Under the pieces are notes generated by a model. That model ran no database searches. It was not told the DNA's origin and saw only the letters and a program-made list of their open reading frames with translations. A stretch of 64,000 nucleotides of DNA from Drechmeria coniospora (lineage: Eukaryota; Ascomycota; Sordariomycetes; Hypocreales; Ophiocordycipitaceae), in NCBI RefSeq assembly GCF_001625195.1, contig NC_054389.1:4894520-4958519 (forward strand). Direction: 5' to 3'. The position numbers and the translations under genes were made by a program. Shown here one piece after another: positions 31,518 to 42,864 of this stretch (within the stretch, counting starts at the first letter, position 1; each line of letters opens with the position of its first letter).

Positions 31518-33101
31518 CTAAAATCTCGAAATATCGCGGCCAAAGACCCAGGTGATAAACCAGTAGACGGGAATCATGATCTTGTTCCGCACGCTCATGC
31601 TCTTGGTCAGATACGCCGTGCGCCAGAGGATCCAAGCGGCCCGACCCTTGAGCTCGTCTGCGCTGCTCTGATGGATGGCCCGCCAGCTGCCGAGATAGGC
31701 CATGCTGCCGAGGTTGCGAAAGGTAAAGGCCGCTCGCCCCTTGGCCTCCCCGTGTCGTCGGCCGCCGCTGTCGAGGTTGAGCTGCTTTGCGAGGTACGCC
31801 GCCTGCTGGCTGGCGACCTGCGCCGTGGCCGGGTAGCTTCGCCCCTGAACGGCGGCGCAGTCGCCGACGGCGTAGACGTCCGGAAGCGTGACGGTCTTGC
31901 CGTTGTCGCCAGAGTCCCCCCGAAGCTGCACCTGCACTCGCATGTGCTGATCGGTGACGAAGCCGCCCGTCCTGCTGTCCTTGGCGATCCTCCCGATGCC
32001 CGTCAGGTCTCGGCCGACGAGCTTTCCCGTCAGCGGATTCTGCATCAGTCCCGTGCTCCAGACGACGACGCCGGCGCCCACCTCGGCCGTCTCCTCCTTG
32101 ATTCGCAGCATCAGGTGGTCGCCCTCGCGCCGGATCCGCTCGAGCTGGTGCTCCGTCTTGACGCGGATACCCTGCCGGCGGAACATGTCGGTCGCGTATT
32201 TGGCCAGGTTCTGGTCGAACATGGGCAGCACCTTGGGCGCGATGTCGTAGATGGTAATGGCCACGAAGGGCATGAGCTGGGGAAACAGCCGGGCGAGATC
32301 GTCGCGAATGAGGTCGTGCAGCTCGGCGGCGAACTCGATGCCCGTCGGCCCGCCGCCTACGATGGCAAAGTGCAACAGCTTCGCCCTCTCGTCGTCAGAG
32401 GTCGTCGGGAGGGATGCCTTTTCGAAGGCGCCGAGAACGCGAAGGCGAATGATGCGGGCGTCGCCGATGTCGCGGAGAAAGCAGGCGTGCTCCACGACGC
32501 CCTCGATGCCAAACGTCTGGCTGTAGCAGCCGACGGCCAGTACAAGCTTGTCGTACGGCACCTCGAACTCGGTCTCGGTCTTGGTGCCCTTGGTCAGCGT
32601 GACGCCCGTGACGGCGCCGACGTCGCCCTGGGTGTTGGCCTCGACGCGAACGACCTTGCGCTGAAAGTCAATGTCCGACGCCCAGGCCTGGTGGAACTCG
32701 GCCAGGCCGAGCCTCCGGACGGGCTCGATGGCGGTGCGGAACTCGAGTGTGCCGACGGCAGTGGAGGCTAGCAGGGGCGTGAAGACGAAGTGTGAACGCG
32801 GAGAGATGAGGATGCTCTTGCAGGTTCGGGGGTTGAGCTTGCGTCCGAGGGCATATCCTGCCCAACCGGAACCAAGGATGACGATACGTTCCGGGGATTC
32901 TGTTGAGCGCCAAAAATCAGCATTGTCAGTTGAGGAGATTGAGTGCCGGGTTTGAGGAACCGGTGGCTGCCTACCATCCACCTTGACATGCGTTGACGCT
33001 CGTTTCATCCGGGGTCGATTTGCGCAGGCAAGAGTCGCCGCCTTGCTAGACGATCTCATCCATGTTCTAGACCAGTATGTTAGTCCTGCCGATGCCGCCA
33101 T
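31518..33101 (-). CDS. Type II (rotenone-insensitive) NADH:ubiquinone oxidoreductase, mitochondrial
   Basis: Two exons on the minus strand: 33101-32975 and 32899-31518, giving 502 residues after removing a 75-bp intron (GTAGGC donor, CAACTGACA branch, CAACAG acceptor). The intron length is a multiple of three and it has no stop, so the unspliced frame also reads through (527 residues). The spliced join gives VKVDESPERIVILGSGWAGY, placing the first FAD-binding GxGxxG directly after the presequence, as in the family. The second nucleotide site is AIVGGGPTGIEFAAEL. Also visible: LLASTAVGTLEFRTAIEPVR, VYAVGDCAA with TAQVASQQAAYLAKQLN, and a C-terminal amphipathic segment (NKIMIPVYWFITWVFGRD) that would hold the enzyme to the membrane. 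No EF-hand insert. Known role: non-proton-pumping oxidation of NADH at the inner mitochondrial membrane. Whether it is internal (Ndi1) or external (Nde1) cannot be told from sequence alone. Confidence 0.93.
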   Translation of the reverse strand: MAASAGLTYWSRTWMRSSSKAATLACANRPRMKRASTHVKVDGRQPPVPQTRHSISSTDNADFWRSTESPERIVILGSGWAGYALGRKLNPRTCKSILISPRSHFVFTPLLASTAVGTLEFRTAIEPVRRLGLAEFHQAWASDIDFQRKVVRVEANTQGDVGAVTGVTLTKGTKTETEFEVPYDKLVLAVGCYSQTFGIEGVVEHACFLRDIGDARIIRLRVLGAFEKASLPTTSDDERAKLLHFAIVGGGPTGIEFAAELHDLIRDDLARLFPQLMPFVAITIYDIAPKVLPMFDQNLAKYATDMFRRQGIRVKTEHQLERIRREGDHLMLRIKEETAEVGAGVVVWSTGLMQNPLTGKLVGRDLTGIGRIAKDSRTGGFVTDQHMRVQVQLRGDSGDNGKTVTLPDVYAVGDCAAVQGRSYPATAQVASQQAAYLAKQLNLDSGGRRHGEAKGRAAFTFRNLGSMAYLGSWRAIHQSSADELKGRAAWILWRTAYLTKSMSVRNKIMIPVYWFITWVFGRDISRF

Positions 33102-33897
33102 ATCGAGCGTCAGCAGAAGAAAAGAGCTTCCGAGGGATATAGAATCCGCGTGTTGCGTTTGGCTGACGATGATGACGTCGCTGGCATGAATATGACATCG
33201 GTCAACAATTCTTCGTCCGCGGCGGGCAGAAAAACGGCTGAATAAAAGTCATTTATAGGCAGGCACTGCTTGCGTTTTTTATCTGAGGCAAACCATATTC
33301 CACCTCGGGCGAGAACCACTTCTTATTTTGACAATGGATGCTTGTTCGCTGCTGGTAAACTGCTTTCGTTCCCTGTCACGATAATTCGCCGGAACGATGG
33401 TGTCACACCTCAACGCCATGAGTACTAGCTTGTCCAGGTACAGTGCAGGCATGATTGACAGTGTACTTTGCTGCGCTAGTACTCCGAACATGCTTGTAAC
33501 CGTAGTGCAAGTACTTGTATATTTTACAGCTACTGTTGATATATCGCTGTACACACATGTAGTTGTACATACAAGTACTTAAGCACAGTCTGCAAGTAAT
33601 ACCTGCTATTACTTACAGTACTTACTCCGTACTGTACTTGCACTTGGCCACCAACCGGTGGTTACATCAGACATAGGCTTGACTGACTTGATCCACTTCG
33701 CCAACCTTTGTCAAAGACTCCTGCGCGATGCTCTACCAAGTACGATATAAGGGAGTCTCGTCCATTCTATGCATATATCAGCATCGGTGCCTTCGCCGCC
33801 CCCGATTTCGCCCGAGCGACGCCGTCCAGTGATGTACTATAGCACTATTGGTGCTCTCAATACCTGGCGAATTCTTCCCAACGCACGCACGCCTCCG
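33102..33897. other. Spacer between the NADH dehydrogenase and UTP10 genes
   Basis: 796 bases, both neighbours on the minus strand. A GTAC-rich block lies at about 33415-33650 with TACTCCG motifs. The rest is the promoter side of the dehydrogenase and the 3' side of UTP10. No gene seen. Confidence 0.5.
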
Positions 33898-36800
33898 CTA
33901 CTGCAGCATGGCGTCCAGGCTCTCGCCCAGCACTCCTTCAATCTTCACGATCCATCGGTGCGTCTCCCTCTCGACCACCTCGTCGTCGTCTTCCTGCAGC
34001 TCGCTGATGCGCGGCAGCATCTCGTGCAGCATCGACAGCCACTCCTCGCCTAGCCGGTCCGTCAGCGCCTGCTCGCACTTCACAGCCGCGAGCCGCACCG
34101 CCGCCTTCTCCGACTTGAGGTGCTGCATGAGCGCCGAGTTGAGCTCCTTTTGATGCGCCTGCGAGTCGGCTGCCGCCGCCAACCCGACTATCGCTGGCAC
34201 CAGGTCCTCGACGACATCCATCGTCCCTGCGTGCATGAACTGCGCCGTCAGCACCGGCGCCATTGCGCCAAAGTGAGACGGCGACTGCCAAAAGTCGTCC
34301 TGGTCGTGCTCGAAGCACGTCGCCAACGTCCCGAGCACCCGTCTCCAGAGCTCGCGCTCCTCGGCAACCTTGACATCGGCGGCGCCGAGGATCTTGACGG
34401 CGTCGTCGACGACGTAGGTCGCGTAGTTGGTCACGATCGACTTGAGCTGCCCGAAGAACGCTTGCAAGAAACCGTAGACGCTGTACTGCCGGAGAGCTCG
34501 TCCTGCCTTGTCGCTCTTCGGCAGACCAGTCGTCGTCCACTCGATCATCTGCCCAAATATCGGCCGGAAGGCCGCATCGTTGAGCTTGTAGATCATCCGC
34601 AGCGCAGTCCCGTTTACGGCCGCCTCGACCTTCGCCACTTGCCGGCTGGTCGTCTCGTTGAGGTTGTCCGCCATCCGAACGCGACGCCGCGTGTTCAACA
34701 CCTTCAGTATGATGCTGGACAGCATCGCCGTGTTCTTCGTGATTGCTGACTTGGTGTGCTTGTCGATCGCCACACTCAGCGTCTCAATGTGCTCGAACAT
34801 GGCCTGCTCGTGCTTGTTAGTGCCTTCCCGTGACTTGACTGCGACCGTACGCGCTCACCGTGAAACCTGCGGCCAACGCCTTGTCCCAATTCTTGTCCAA
34901 GCTTGTAAAAAAGTCCTTCGCATCCAGCTTTCGAGCGAGGAATCGGAGGCAGCCAGTTCGGCTCTCGTTGGTTTCGTCGTCGAAGCCGCTCTCTGCCGAC
35001 TTGTTGGACACTTCCAGGATGCGGTCAGTATACGTCGACAGCATATACGGCAGGTGCTCTGCCAGAGAGCTGATGAATCCATAGCAAGCGCTGTGGAGCT
35101 CTTCGTCCGGGGACTCGCCATCCAAGCTCTCGCCGAGATAAGCAACCGCCTGCGGGATGGCAAGCGGCAGCACGGGCACAATCGCGTCCTGCAGCACGTC
35201 GACGAGAGATGTAAGGCAGAGCAGAGCCATGACCTGCAGCCTTTGATCGGCGTGCCCGAGGCTGTGCTCCCCAGCGACAATCGTCGCAGCCGCAACAACA
35301 GCCTCGATGTCCTTCTTGCCGTATTTTTCCGCGATCTTGTCCACGCAGGTGACGGCCGTGTGCTTGTAACGAATGTCGCTCGACTCCCTGATCGCCGCAG
35401 TCAGTTGTGGCAGGAACGCCAACAGAGCCTTCCTGGACGCCGTGTCGGTGTTGCTTTCCGTTTCGACACGCACTTCCAGGGCCCGGAGGACCTTTTGCCG
35501 AAGTCCCATGTCTTCGCGCCCAAGCAAGCTCTCGACAGCTTTGATAAAGTCTCCTGTCGAGAGCAGGTTCAGCAGGTTCGACAGCACAGAACCGCATCGT
35601 CCATGCAGTGTCTTGTTTGCCTTGACCTCATCCGCCAACAGCAAAACATTCTCCAGCAGCGCTGCGTACAGCTCACGAACACCGGCGGCCTCCGCGTCCT
35701 CTCGGCCCGCCAGCTTTCCGATGTGGCTCTTGAGCTTCTTATTCTCCAAGAGGCTCGGGAGAGCTGACAGTTGACGCAGGGCCATCTGCTCCACATCCTT
35801 GTCCTCGGCATCTTCGTGACTACGAAGGATGATGAACGAAATCTCGGGCTTCGGCTTGAACAGATCAGAAACGAGATCTAGAAGCTTCACGAAGCACTCC
35901 AGCTGCGTCTCGATGCTGAAGTTGTTGAGAAGATCGATGACAAAATGCAGCAGAGCATCGCTGGTGTCGTAGCGGTCTACCAGCATGCTGATCAAGGCAA
36001 AGAGGAACTCCTGCGGGCCTAGGGTCTCCACCAGTGCCGCAAATAGCCCCTGCCTTCTATGTACCGGGATGTGCTCGTATGCGGTCGTAAAGCTGACGAG
36101 AATGTCGCACGCGCTCGCCAAGGGGCTCTTTCGACCTTTTCGTAAAGACTCAATCAGGGGCGGGATGACTTCCTTGATGGTCTGCGACACGACGTGGGCA
36201 GAATAGTCGTCGCTCTGCCGCAGCACCGACGTGCCCATAAAGGTAAAGATTGGCATGACGCTGTGCAAGACCAAGTTCGGCGCAGTCGTGGCGAGATTGG
36301 CAACCAGCAGGAGCGCAGCATTCTGAACCACGGGACTCGATGACTTTTGGATGCAGTTGACGAGCAGGTCACCATAGCCGCCGGAGCTGTCGATTTTCAG
36401 ATCCTTGTTCGCCCGATAGGCCGGCATCATGGCCAAGAGGCTTCGCAGGATCAAGTTTTGGAGATAGCCCAGCTCCGAGCCAACTACCGTCCTAAAGTGT
36501 TGAAGCTCGGACAAGGCGGTGAACAGCCCGTCCAACAGCTCTGGGTGCGACACCGGGTCCGAATTCTCGACAAGCTGCAGCACAAAAGTGACCTTGCTCA
36601 AAGCTTGGCTCAGCTCGGGAGTGACCTGGGTGATCAGGCCTCGGTTTCCATCCGACGAGCTCGTGCGTCGTCGCTTGTTCGGCGGTGGCTCCGTGATCAT
36701 CTTCGTGCCGGTCTGGATGGAATTGAGAAAGTAGGAGAGAATGTCCGTAGTGAGGGGGACGGCTCGCAGCACATCGGCCGCTTCGCCTGAAACGATGGAG

Positions 36801-39429
36801 TCGACGTCGCTAGCTGGAGATGCCTGCGACACCTCTAAAAGCTGCTCGGCAGCCATCAGCTTGGCCTCGTCCTTCATAGAGGGCCACATCTTTCTGACTC
36901 GGCCAATGATGGCTCGAACGAGGTCTGGCTTGTCTGCTTGAGAAGGGTCTTTCAGAACTTCAAAGAGAAACTCCAAGCCGGGGGTGTCGTTGGATGCAAC
37001 AACGTCCACAAATCGTGCATCCAGTTCAGCTCGATCAAGTCGCTCGTCGCTGCTAGCTTTCTTCGTCTCGTCATCCGTCAAGTTGACCCACCACTTGAGC
37101 ACAGGCAGCAGCAATGTCGTTCTTGTCGTGCTGCCCACGCCACGCACTTCATTGAGAGCCTTGAGCAGTCTCTCTTTGACGAGGACAAAAGGCGTCGAGG
37201 CAGCATGGGAGGCAAAAAATGACAGGACGCTCAGTCGCGCCGATTGGCTCATGTGGTCTTTCTTGTCCAGGGCCTGCTGCGGCGGGACGAGATATTTGCC
37301 CTGCTCGATGCTGGACTGTATGAGAGATGAGATGTGCTCGGGATCAAGGACGCACTCTTCGATGCTCGGGAGTAGCTGCAGATGGAGCAGCTTGGCCGCG
37401 ACATCGGCCTTGAAAGCGGTTTTGTCTTTCGACTTGCCGTACAACAACCCTTCGCCCCAGACCTTCATCGAGTTTGGAGAGAGTGGCAGGGCGAATTGGG
37501 TTGTCAGGACCGCGAGCAAGTCGGCTGCTGCCTGACGCACTCGTTTGGACGGGTCGCCGAGCGCGGCAACGCAGTACGGAATGAGGGCTTGCACGTCTAC
37601 CTTGGCATCGTCAAAGGCCTTGAGCCTGTTCTTGACCATGTTCAGGGCGGCCGCGCGCGCCAGTGCCGGATAAGGACCGCACCAAATGCGAATGAAAAAG
37701 CTGCAGTAGGTGCAATCGTTGAAGGCCGTTTGACGCCGGAGCTTGGGGCATTCATCAAACTTGGCGAGGGCGGCGGCGTTCTGCGACTGCTCCGAGACGA
37801 TAGTGAAGAAGAGGTGGCTAAACTCATCGAATATCTCGTTTGGCTGCGGCTGCAAACAGGTCGGCATGGATTCTTTCCGGGCGGACATATCGTCCACGGC
37901 GGCTTCCAGGTCCTGTGGGTGGATACGCTCGAGGGCCATTTCGGATTCACCACTTGGCTCGGCAGCAGAGGCCGGAAGCTTTCTGGTGCGGAAGGAAAGA
38001 TCCAACTTTGCCTCCAACTCCTCGATGTCGAAGTCGACTTCCTCGATGACAGACTGGAAGATGTCGCCAGATTTCCCCGTCGTCTGGGACAAGGCAATCA
38101 AGGCGGAACCGAGGTCTCTCCGGAGTTTTCCATCTTCGTCGTTGCTATCGTTGAGATTCAAGGCCTTGAGAAGTAGAGATTTGAAGATGACGGCTATCTG
38201 CTTCTCCTTCAAGATCTGGCTGCTCAAGATGGCCATGATTGTCGAAAGGCCGCGCGAATCGCCCTTCTTGGAGAACCTCTCGATAAGAGCCAGGCAGAAA
38301 CCGTTGGCAAGCTTGTCGACTCGCCTCTCGTGGCCAATCTCAACAAGAAGCGGGCCGATGTCGGCGAGCTTCATTAGGGCCTTTGTCACTTTGCTGTTCA
38401 TTTGCTTTGCAGATTTGAACTGCGCCATGATTGCAAGGCAAACAAGGCCGGGTTTTACGGTTTCATTGGTCCAACCATGGGCAGTCTGCTGCATGAAGGC
38501 GGTGACGGCGACGTCGTCCAGGCTCGCCTTGGAGACAAAAACGGCCAGCGCCATGTACGACGCAATCTGAAGACTTGGGACCTTCTTCATGATCAACGAT
38601 TCGGCAAATATGGGGCCAACCCGGTGCAGGACGGCTTGGGTATTCTCGCTCTGGACGGCTGCTCGTCCGGATCGGGACCTGTCGACTATTCCATTCACGG
38701 CCTCGGTCATGATGCCACCCCAGAAGGAGACGAGAGCCGGATACTGGCAGCGCCTTCGACATGACTCAAGAGTGTATTCCGAAAGGGATGTAAGGAATTC
38801 GGGGTGCTGAATAGCTTCATGGACGAGGACTGATCTCGGCGGGGACGTGAGCGACTTGGCGTAGGGGTCGAGGAATCGTAGTTGGTGAGGAAGCTTGGCG
38901 GGAAGAATTGATAGTAGAGTGGCGAAAGTAGGAATGGAATGATAAGGAAGGAATGTCATCAAAAGGAGCGCGGTATTTTCTTCGTGGATACTATACAGGA
39001 AAGTGTGGTCAGCCTCTCAACGGTTGGGCCAGCAGGTGGCAAACAAACGTACCGGAAGCGACGTATCAACCATTCGATGGCTTTGATGGCAGGCATGAGC
39101 CTCAAGCGACAGCCTGCCAAGCGCAGAAAGGCCTCGACCTGGCGGTCGAGCTCCTCGTTCTCGGCAGCGGTGAGCTGGGTGCGGTCCTGGTCCTGGCTTT
39201 CGTCGCTGAATATGGTGGATTGAAATGGCGTGAAGCGGGCGTCTAGTTGGCAAAGCTCTTCGAATCCAGGATAGCATGTCGCGAAGAGGGTTTGAAAACT
39301 TTGGGTAGCAGCCACTCGGGCCTCCCAGATGAGAGACTTGGAGTGAGCGGCCTTTTGCGCCTTGACGTTGAGTGTTGCCTTGGATTTGGCAGCGACCTGG
39401 GCCAACTGCGCCGCAAGAGAGGTCGCCAT
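33898..39429 (-). CDS. UTP10: U3 snoRNP-associated protein Utp10 (HEATR1 family)
   Basis: Three exons on the minus strand: 39429-39053, 38990-34859 and 34803-33898, giving 1804 residues, the usual size for fungal Utp10. Intron 1 is 62 bp and intron 2 is 55 bp, with GTACGT/GTGAGC donors and TATAG/GCAG acceptors. The N-terminus MATSLAAQLAQVAAKSKATL, then NVKAQKAAHSKSLIWEARVA, FEELCQLDARF and RLRLMPAIKAIEWLIRRFRIHE are strong family blocks; the last spans the first splice. The rest is a long alpha-helical HEAT-repeat array without enzymatic motifs. The final part (MFEHIETLSVAIDKH onward, ending GESLDAMLQ) is the conserved C-terminal HEATR1 region. Known role: a nucleolar t-UTP/UTP-A component of the SSU processome, needed for pre-18S rRNA processing and rDNA transcription. 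Confidence 0.95.
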
Positions 39430-40235
39430 GGCTACAGGACTGCGAGGCTGTTGGAGCCCAGAGTCGGTTGAAGTACAGCAGCTGGAACGAGAGGTACCGG
39501 CGACCCGTCTAGGGACAGAAGGTTAATTTGGTTGATATATCGCCCGTGGAAGCAGCTTCCATGCCGAAATTTTAGGCACTCTGGACTATATGTAATTACC
39601 TGGGCGGTGGTGCCTACGGAGAGACGGTTGAAAAAAAATAGACGGGCGGCGGTTGAAAAACTTAATCGATAACGAAATTCGCTACGCCAATTGGCCAGCC
39701 AGATTGGGGGGCACTACCAATACTGCTCGAATCTGCCCGACCCCACTTTGTGCAGTTGTGAGTAATTACTCCGTACTCGTACTTTATTCCGTACTCCGGT
39801 ATTAATACGGAATATACTACTATAGCGTTTACAAGTATTCATGTAATACACCTCCATGTACTTCGTACGCCTACGGTACATGTTGGCGTTGGCGTAATAA
39901 TAGCAAGTATGTACGAGTGCTCCGTAAGTACTTGCAGGTGCCATGCTATATGAGTTCGTACTGCAAATGTGCTAATACCTATATGTACATGTACACCAAA
40001 GTACACCTACACCTACATGTAAGTACGGAGTACAGTACTCCGTAGTTGTACATGAAATAGACAAAGCCGAGGAGTCCCCACCGACCTCGCTCTCATCAAT
40101 CGCTTCCTCCTCTATTATTAATTAGCTCTCCCGCTCCTTCTGGGCTGCTCAGTGGCTTTGGCAAGCCACAACAACCACTGGGCACGTCGGTGATCTCACT
40201 ATTTCTTGATATTTTCGTTACCTTTCTGGAGCCAG
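39430..40235. other. Divergent promoter region between UTP10 and the IAH1-like gene
   Basis: 806 bases. It contains a GTAC-rich block (39760-40050) with a near-perfect palindrome at 40024-40044: arms TACGGAGTAC and GTACTCCGTA around one A. No gene. Confidence 0.55.
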
Positions 40236-41231
40236 ATGGCTGTAAGTCAAACTGGTCCACCAAATTGCTCACTCTGCCGCCACCAGGATCATGGGCCAAC
40301 TCCGCATATATAGGTCCCTTACCCTCAAGTCGTCCTTCTTGGCGACTCGCTGTTTGAGCAATCGGTAAATCTTGACAACGGTTTCTCATTCCAGGCGGCC
40401 CTTCAGACCCGTATGTCCGTCCGTCCAACTACTGGCTGAGGTCCGAGAAGCCAGCCCCGAACTGACAACACCTGCTCCCTGCTCAGTTTGCATCCGACGT
40501 CTTGATGTCGTCAACCGCGGGCTCTCGGGATGGAACTCGGCGAATGTCGTGGAGCATCTCGATAGGCTTTTCCCGAAACCGACGACGTTGTCACCTAGAA
40601 TCAAGCATCTGGTGAGGATGACACGTCCCGATCTCATCCAATTTCGAATCGTCGCTCAGGTAGAATCTGTCATCAGGTCATTCTGCTGGGCGCAAATGAT
40701 GCTGTGATCCCAATGCCAACCACGACGCAGCATGTTCCGATTGACCAGTACAAGACGAACCTGCAAACAATCATCAACCACCCGCACATCCGAGCACATG
40801 AACCCAAGATCCTGCTCGTGACGCCGCCGCCGCTCGACGAAATCAAAAGGGAGGAAGTCGATAAAGCAGCGGGCCATCCACGCACAACCCGCACTTGCGC
40901 AATCTCTGCCTCGTACTCGGACAAGGCACGTGAGGTAGCACGGGAAAACCCCGATGTCACTCTCGTCGACCTTTGGCAAGCCCTGATGAACAAGGCGATC
41001 GAAATGGCTCCTGAGCACTACACTCCAGGAGGGCCATGGCTTGGGACTCGAGAAAATGGGCATCGAGGAGGACTGAAGGAGCTGCTTTCCGACGGGCTTC
41101 ACATGAGTGGTGACGCATACAGAGTCTTTTACGACGAGATCAAACCACTCATTCTTGACGAATGGGCCCACCTGCAAGAGAATGATCGTACCGGTTATTT
41201 ACTTCCGGACTGGCGGACACTAAACTGTTAA
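40236..41231 (+). CDS. IAH1: SGNH/GDSL esterase, isoamyl-acetate-hydrolysing type (Iah1-like)
   Basis: Four exons: 40236-40241, 40314-40410, 40487-40611 and 40677-41231, giving 260 residues. Exon 1 is only six bases (ATGGCT) before a perfect GTAAGT donor; splicing to 40314 gives MAVPYPQVVLLGDSLFEQSV, with the block I GDS (catalytic Ser). Block II is RRLDVVNRGLSGWNSANV (oxyanion Gly), block III VILLGANDA (oxyanion Asn), and block V DGLHMSGDAYRVFYDEIKPL (catalytic Asp and His). All SGNH residues are present. Domain length agrees with yeast Iah1 (about 240). Predicted reaction: hydrolysis of short-chain acyl esters; the real substrate is unknown. No signal peptide, so probably cytosolic. It is divergently arranged with UTP10. 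Confidence 0.9.
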
Positions 41232-42864
41232 AAAATGTCGCAAGGATGCTGACCAACCATGCTTCAAATATACTTGTGGACATTGGAATAGCACTGGCAC
41301 ACATTCGGACGGAACACCTAGGTTGAAGTTGACCTACGGTACTCACTAGGGCAGAGGGACACAGCCACAGATCTTGATTTCATGACCTCATGAACTGGGA
41401 TGACAGCTTGTGCAGAGCATGATTTACCGGAATACTCGTCTCTGCAGTGCAGTTTCAAACGCCATTGAGGGTTGATAATACTCCGTTCGTTTGCAGAGGT
41501 CCTACCAATCATGACCAGCAAGTGGTGAGGCCTACGGGGCCTCAATTAAATATACCACATCCCAACGACCATTCCTATATTATCGCTGGCTTATCTTTTT
41601 CCAAGGAAATGTTTCCTTGTTGCCTCTTCTCTAATAAAAGGCCATGGCTTCCACTTTTCTTTGACGTCAGCGACTCTTCTTGCGAAGCAAAACTCGAACC
41701 CCACATATTCGTACCCGGGTTCCCAGTGGGACGCTAATGGAGATGGCGCGTCCCGAGCATACTTACAGCCAGCCAGTAACGCTGTACATATAGACGTGGA
41801 CACTAAGTACCTACTGAATGGATTGCAAATGCTCCGTACTTAATACAAGTACGTATACTGTAAGTATGTACTTGCGGAGTACTCCGTACTTACAGAGTAC
41901 AGTAATTAATACTAGGTACACTTGCAGGTACTCTGTACAGTGACTGCCTCGGTGCCAGGCAGCCACCCAGGCAGCCCGCGAGACAGCGCCCGAGTACCAA
42001 ATCCAACTGTCACCGTCGCACTCGCTAACCTCCCAACTTCCAACTTTCAACGATCAACCTCCAAATCCCAAAGTTTCCAACCTTCAACGGCTAGGATTTA
42101 ATTCTGCAGCACGACATTCACCTATACAAGCAAGCACTGCTCAACCATTGCTCTGCATCACCCTATATTCTAGCCGCCCCTGTTGTCGCCTCGACATCCA
42201 CTTCGTTGCCCTCGCCTCTTCCGACTCCTTTTCGTCACAACGCTCTCACGCTCGGCCACACTATTCGACGACGGCGTTCCGCCCTCTGCTTTCCCACTGC
42301 AGCTTGTTCCAAACGGCAACTATTTCCTTGGATGGTAGAAGAATACCTGCGGTACCCAAAGCGAACCCAAAGCGAACCAGTCCTCGCCGCTTCCCGCCAG
42401 ACAGATTTTCGATCTTGACAGTCATCAGCCATTGCGATACCTTGTACGACTACTTCCTTGATATACCCGTCACAGACGCATCGTTTTATTCGTCAAGTCA
42501 ACTTGATAGCAGGCCTTGCAAGTACCGCGCCCTGCGTCGCCATCGGGAGCCCTAAGCGGTCCTCGCTTGCGCATGTGTGGCGGGGGAGGCTGGACCGCGT
42601 GAACCGGCTCTGGAGGGATCGAGGTCGCCAACGACGGGCGCACGCGAGAGGCAACAGGCAGATCACGGGGTAAGCGGCGCTTCATGGGGGCTGAACCTGA
42701 CCTGTTTTTGGTCTCCTTTCCAAAGCAGGAGCCCTCCCTATCGTCGACTTGTTCCGCTCCCCTGTCTAGCCTCCCTGGACGTTGATGCGGGCCTTTTTGC
42801 CCCTTGGCAATTCTGCATCTCCGCATTATCGGTATCCGCATGCACAAAGGACTTCGATCTCTTC
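41232..42864. other. Intergenic region and long leader before the retropepsin-like gene
   Basis: About 1.6 kb. A GTAC-rich block (41820-41945) includes the palindrome CGGAGTACTCCG near 41875. From about 42000 on it is C/T-rich and looks like a promoter and leader. Open frames here are not protein-like. Confidence 0.5.

Noticed and set aside
41680..41760. tRNA-like B-box (GGGTTCGAGT on the minus strand)
   Set aside because: The flanks do not form acceptor or T stems and no A box lies at the right distance.
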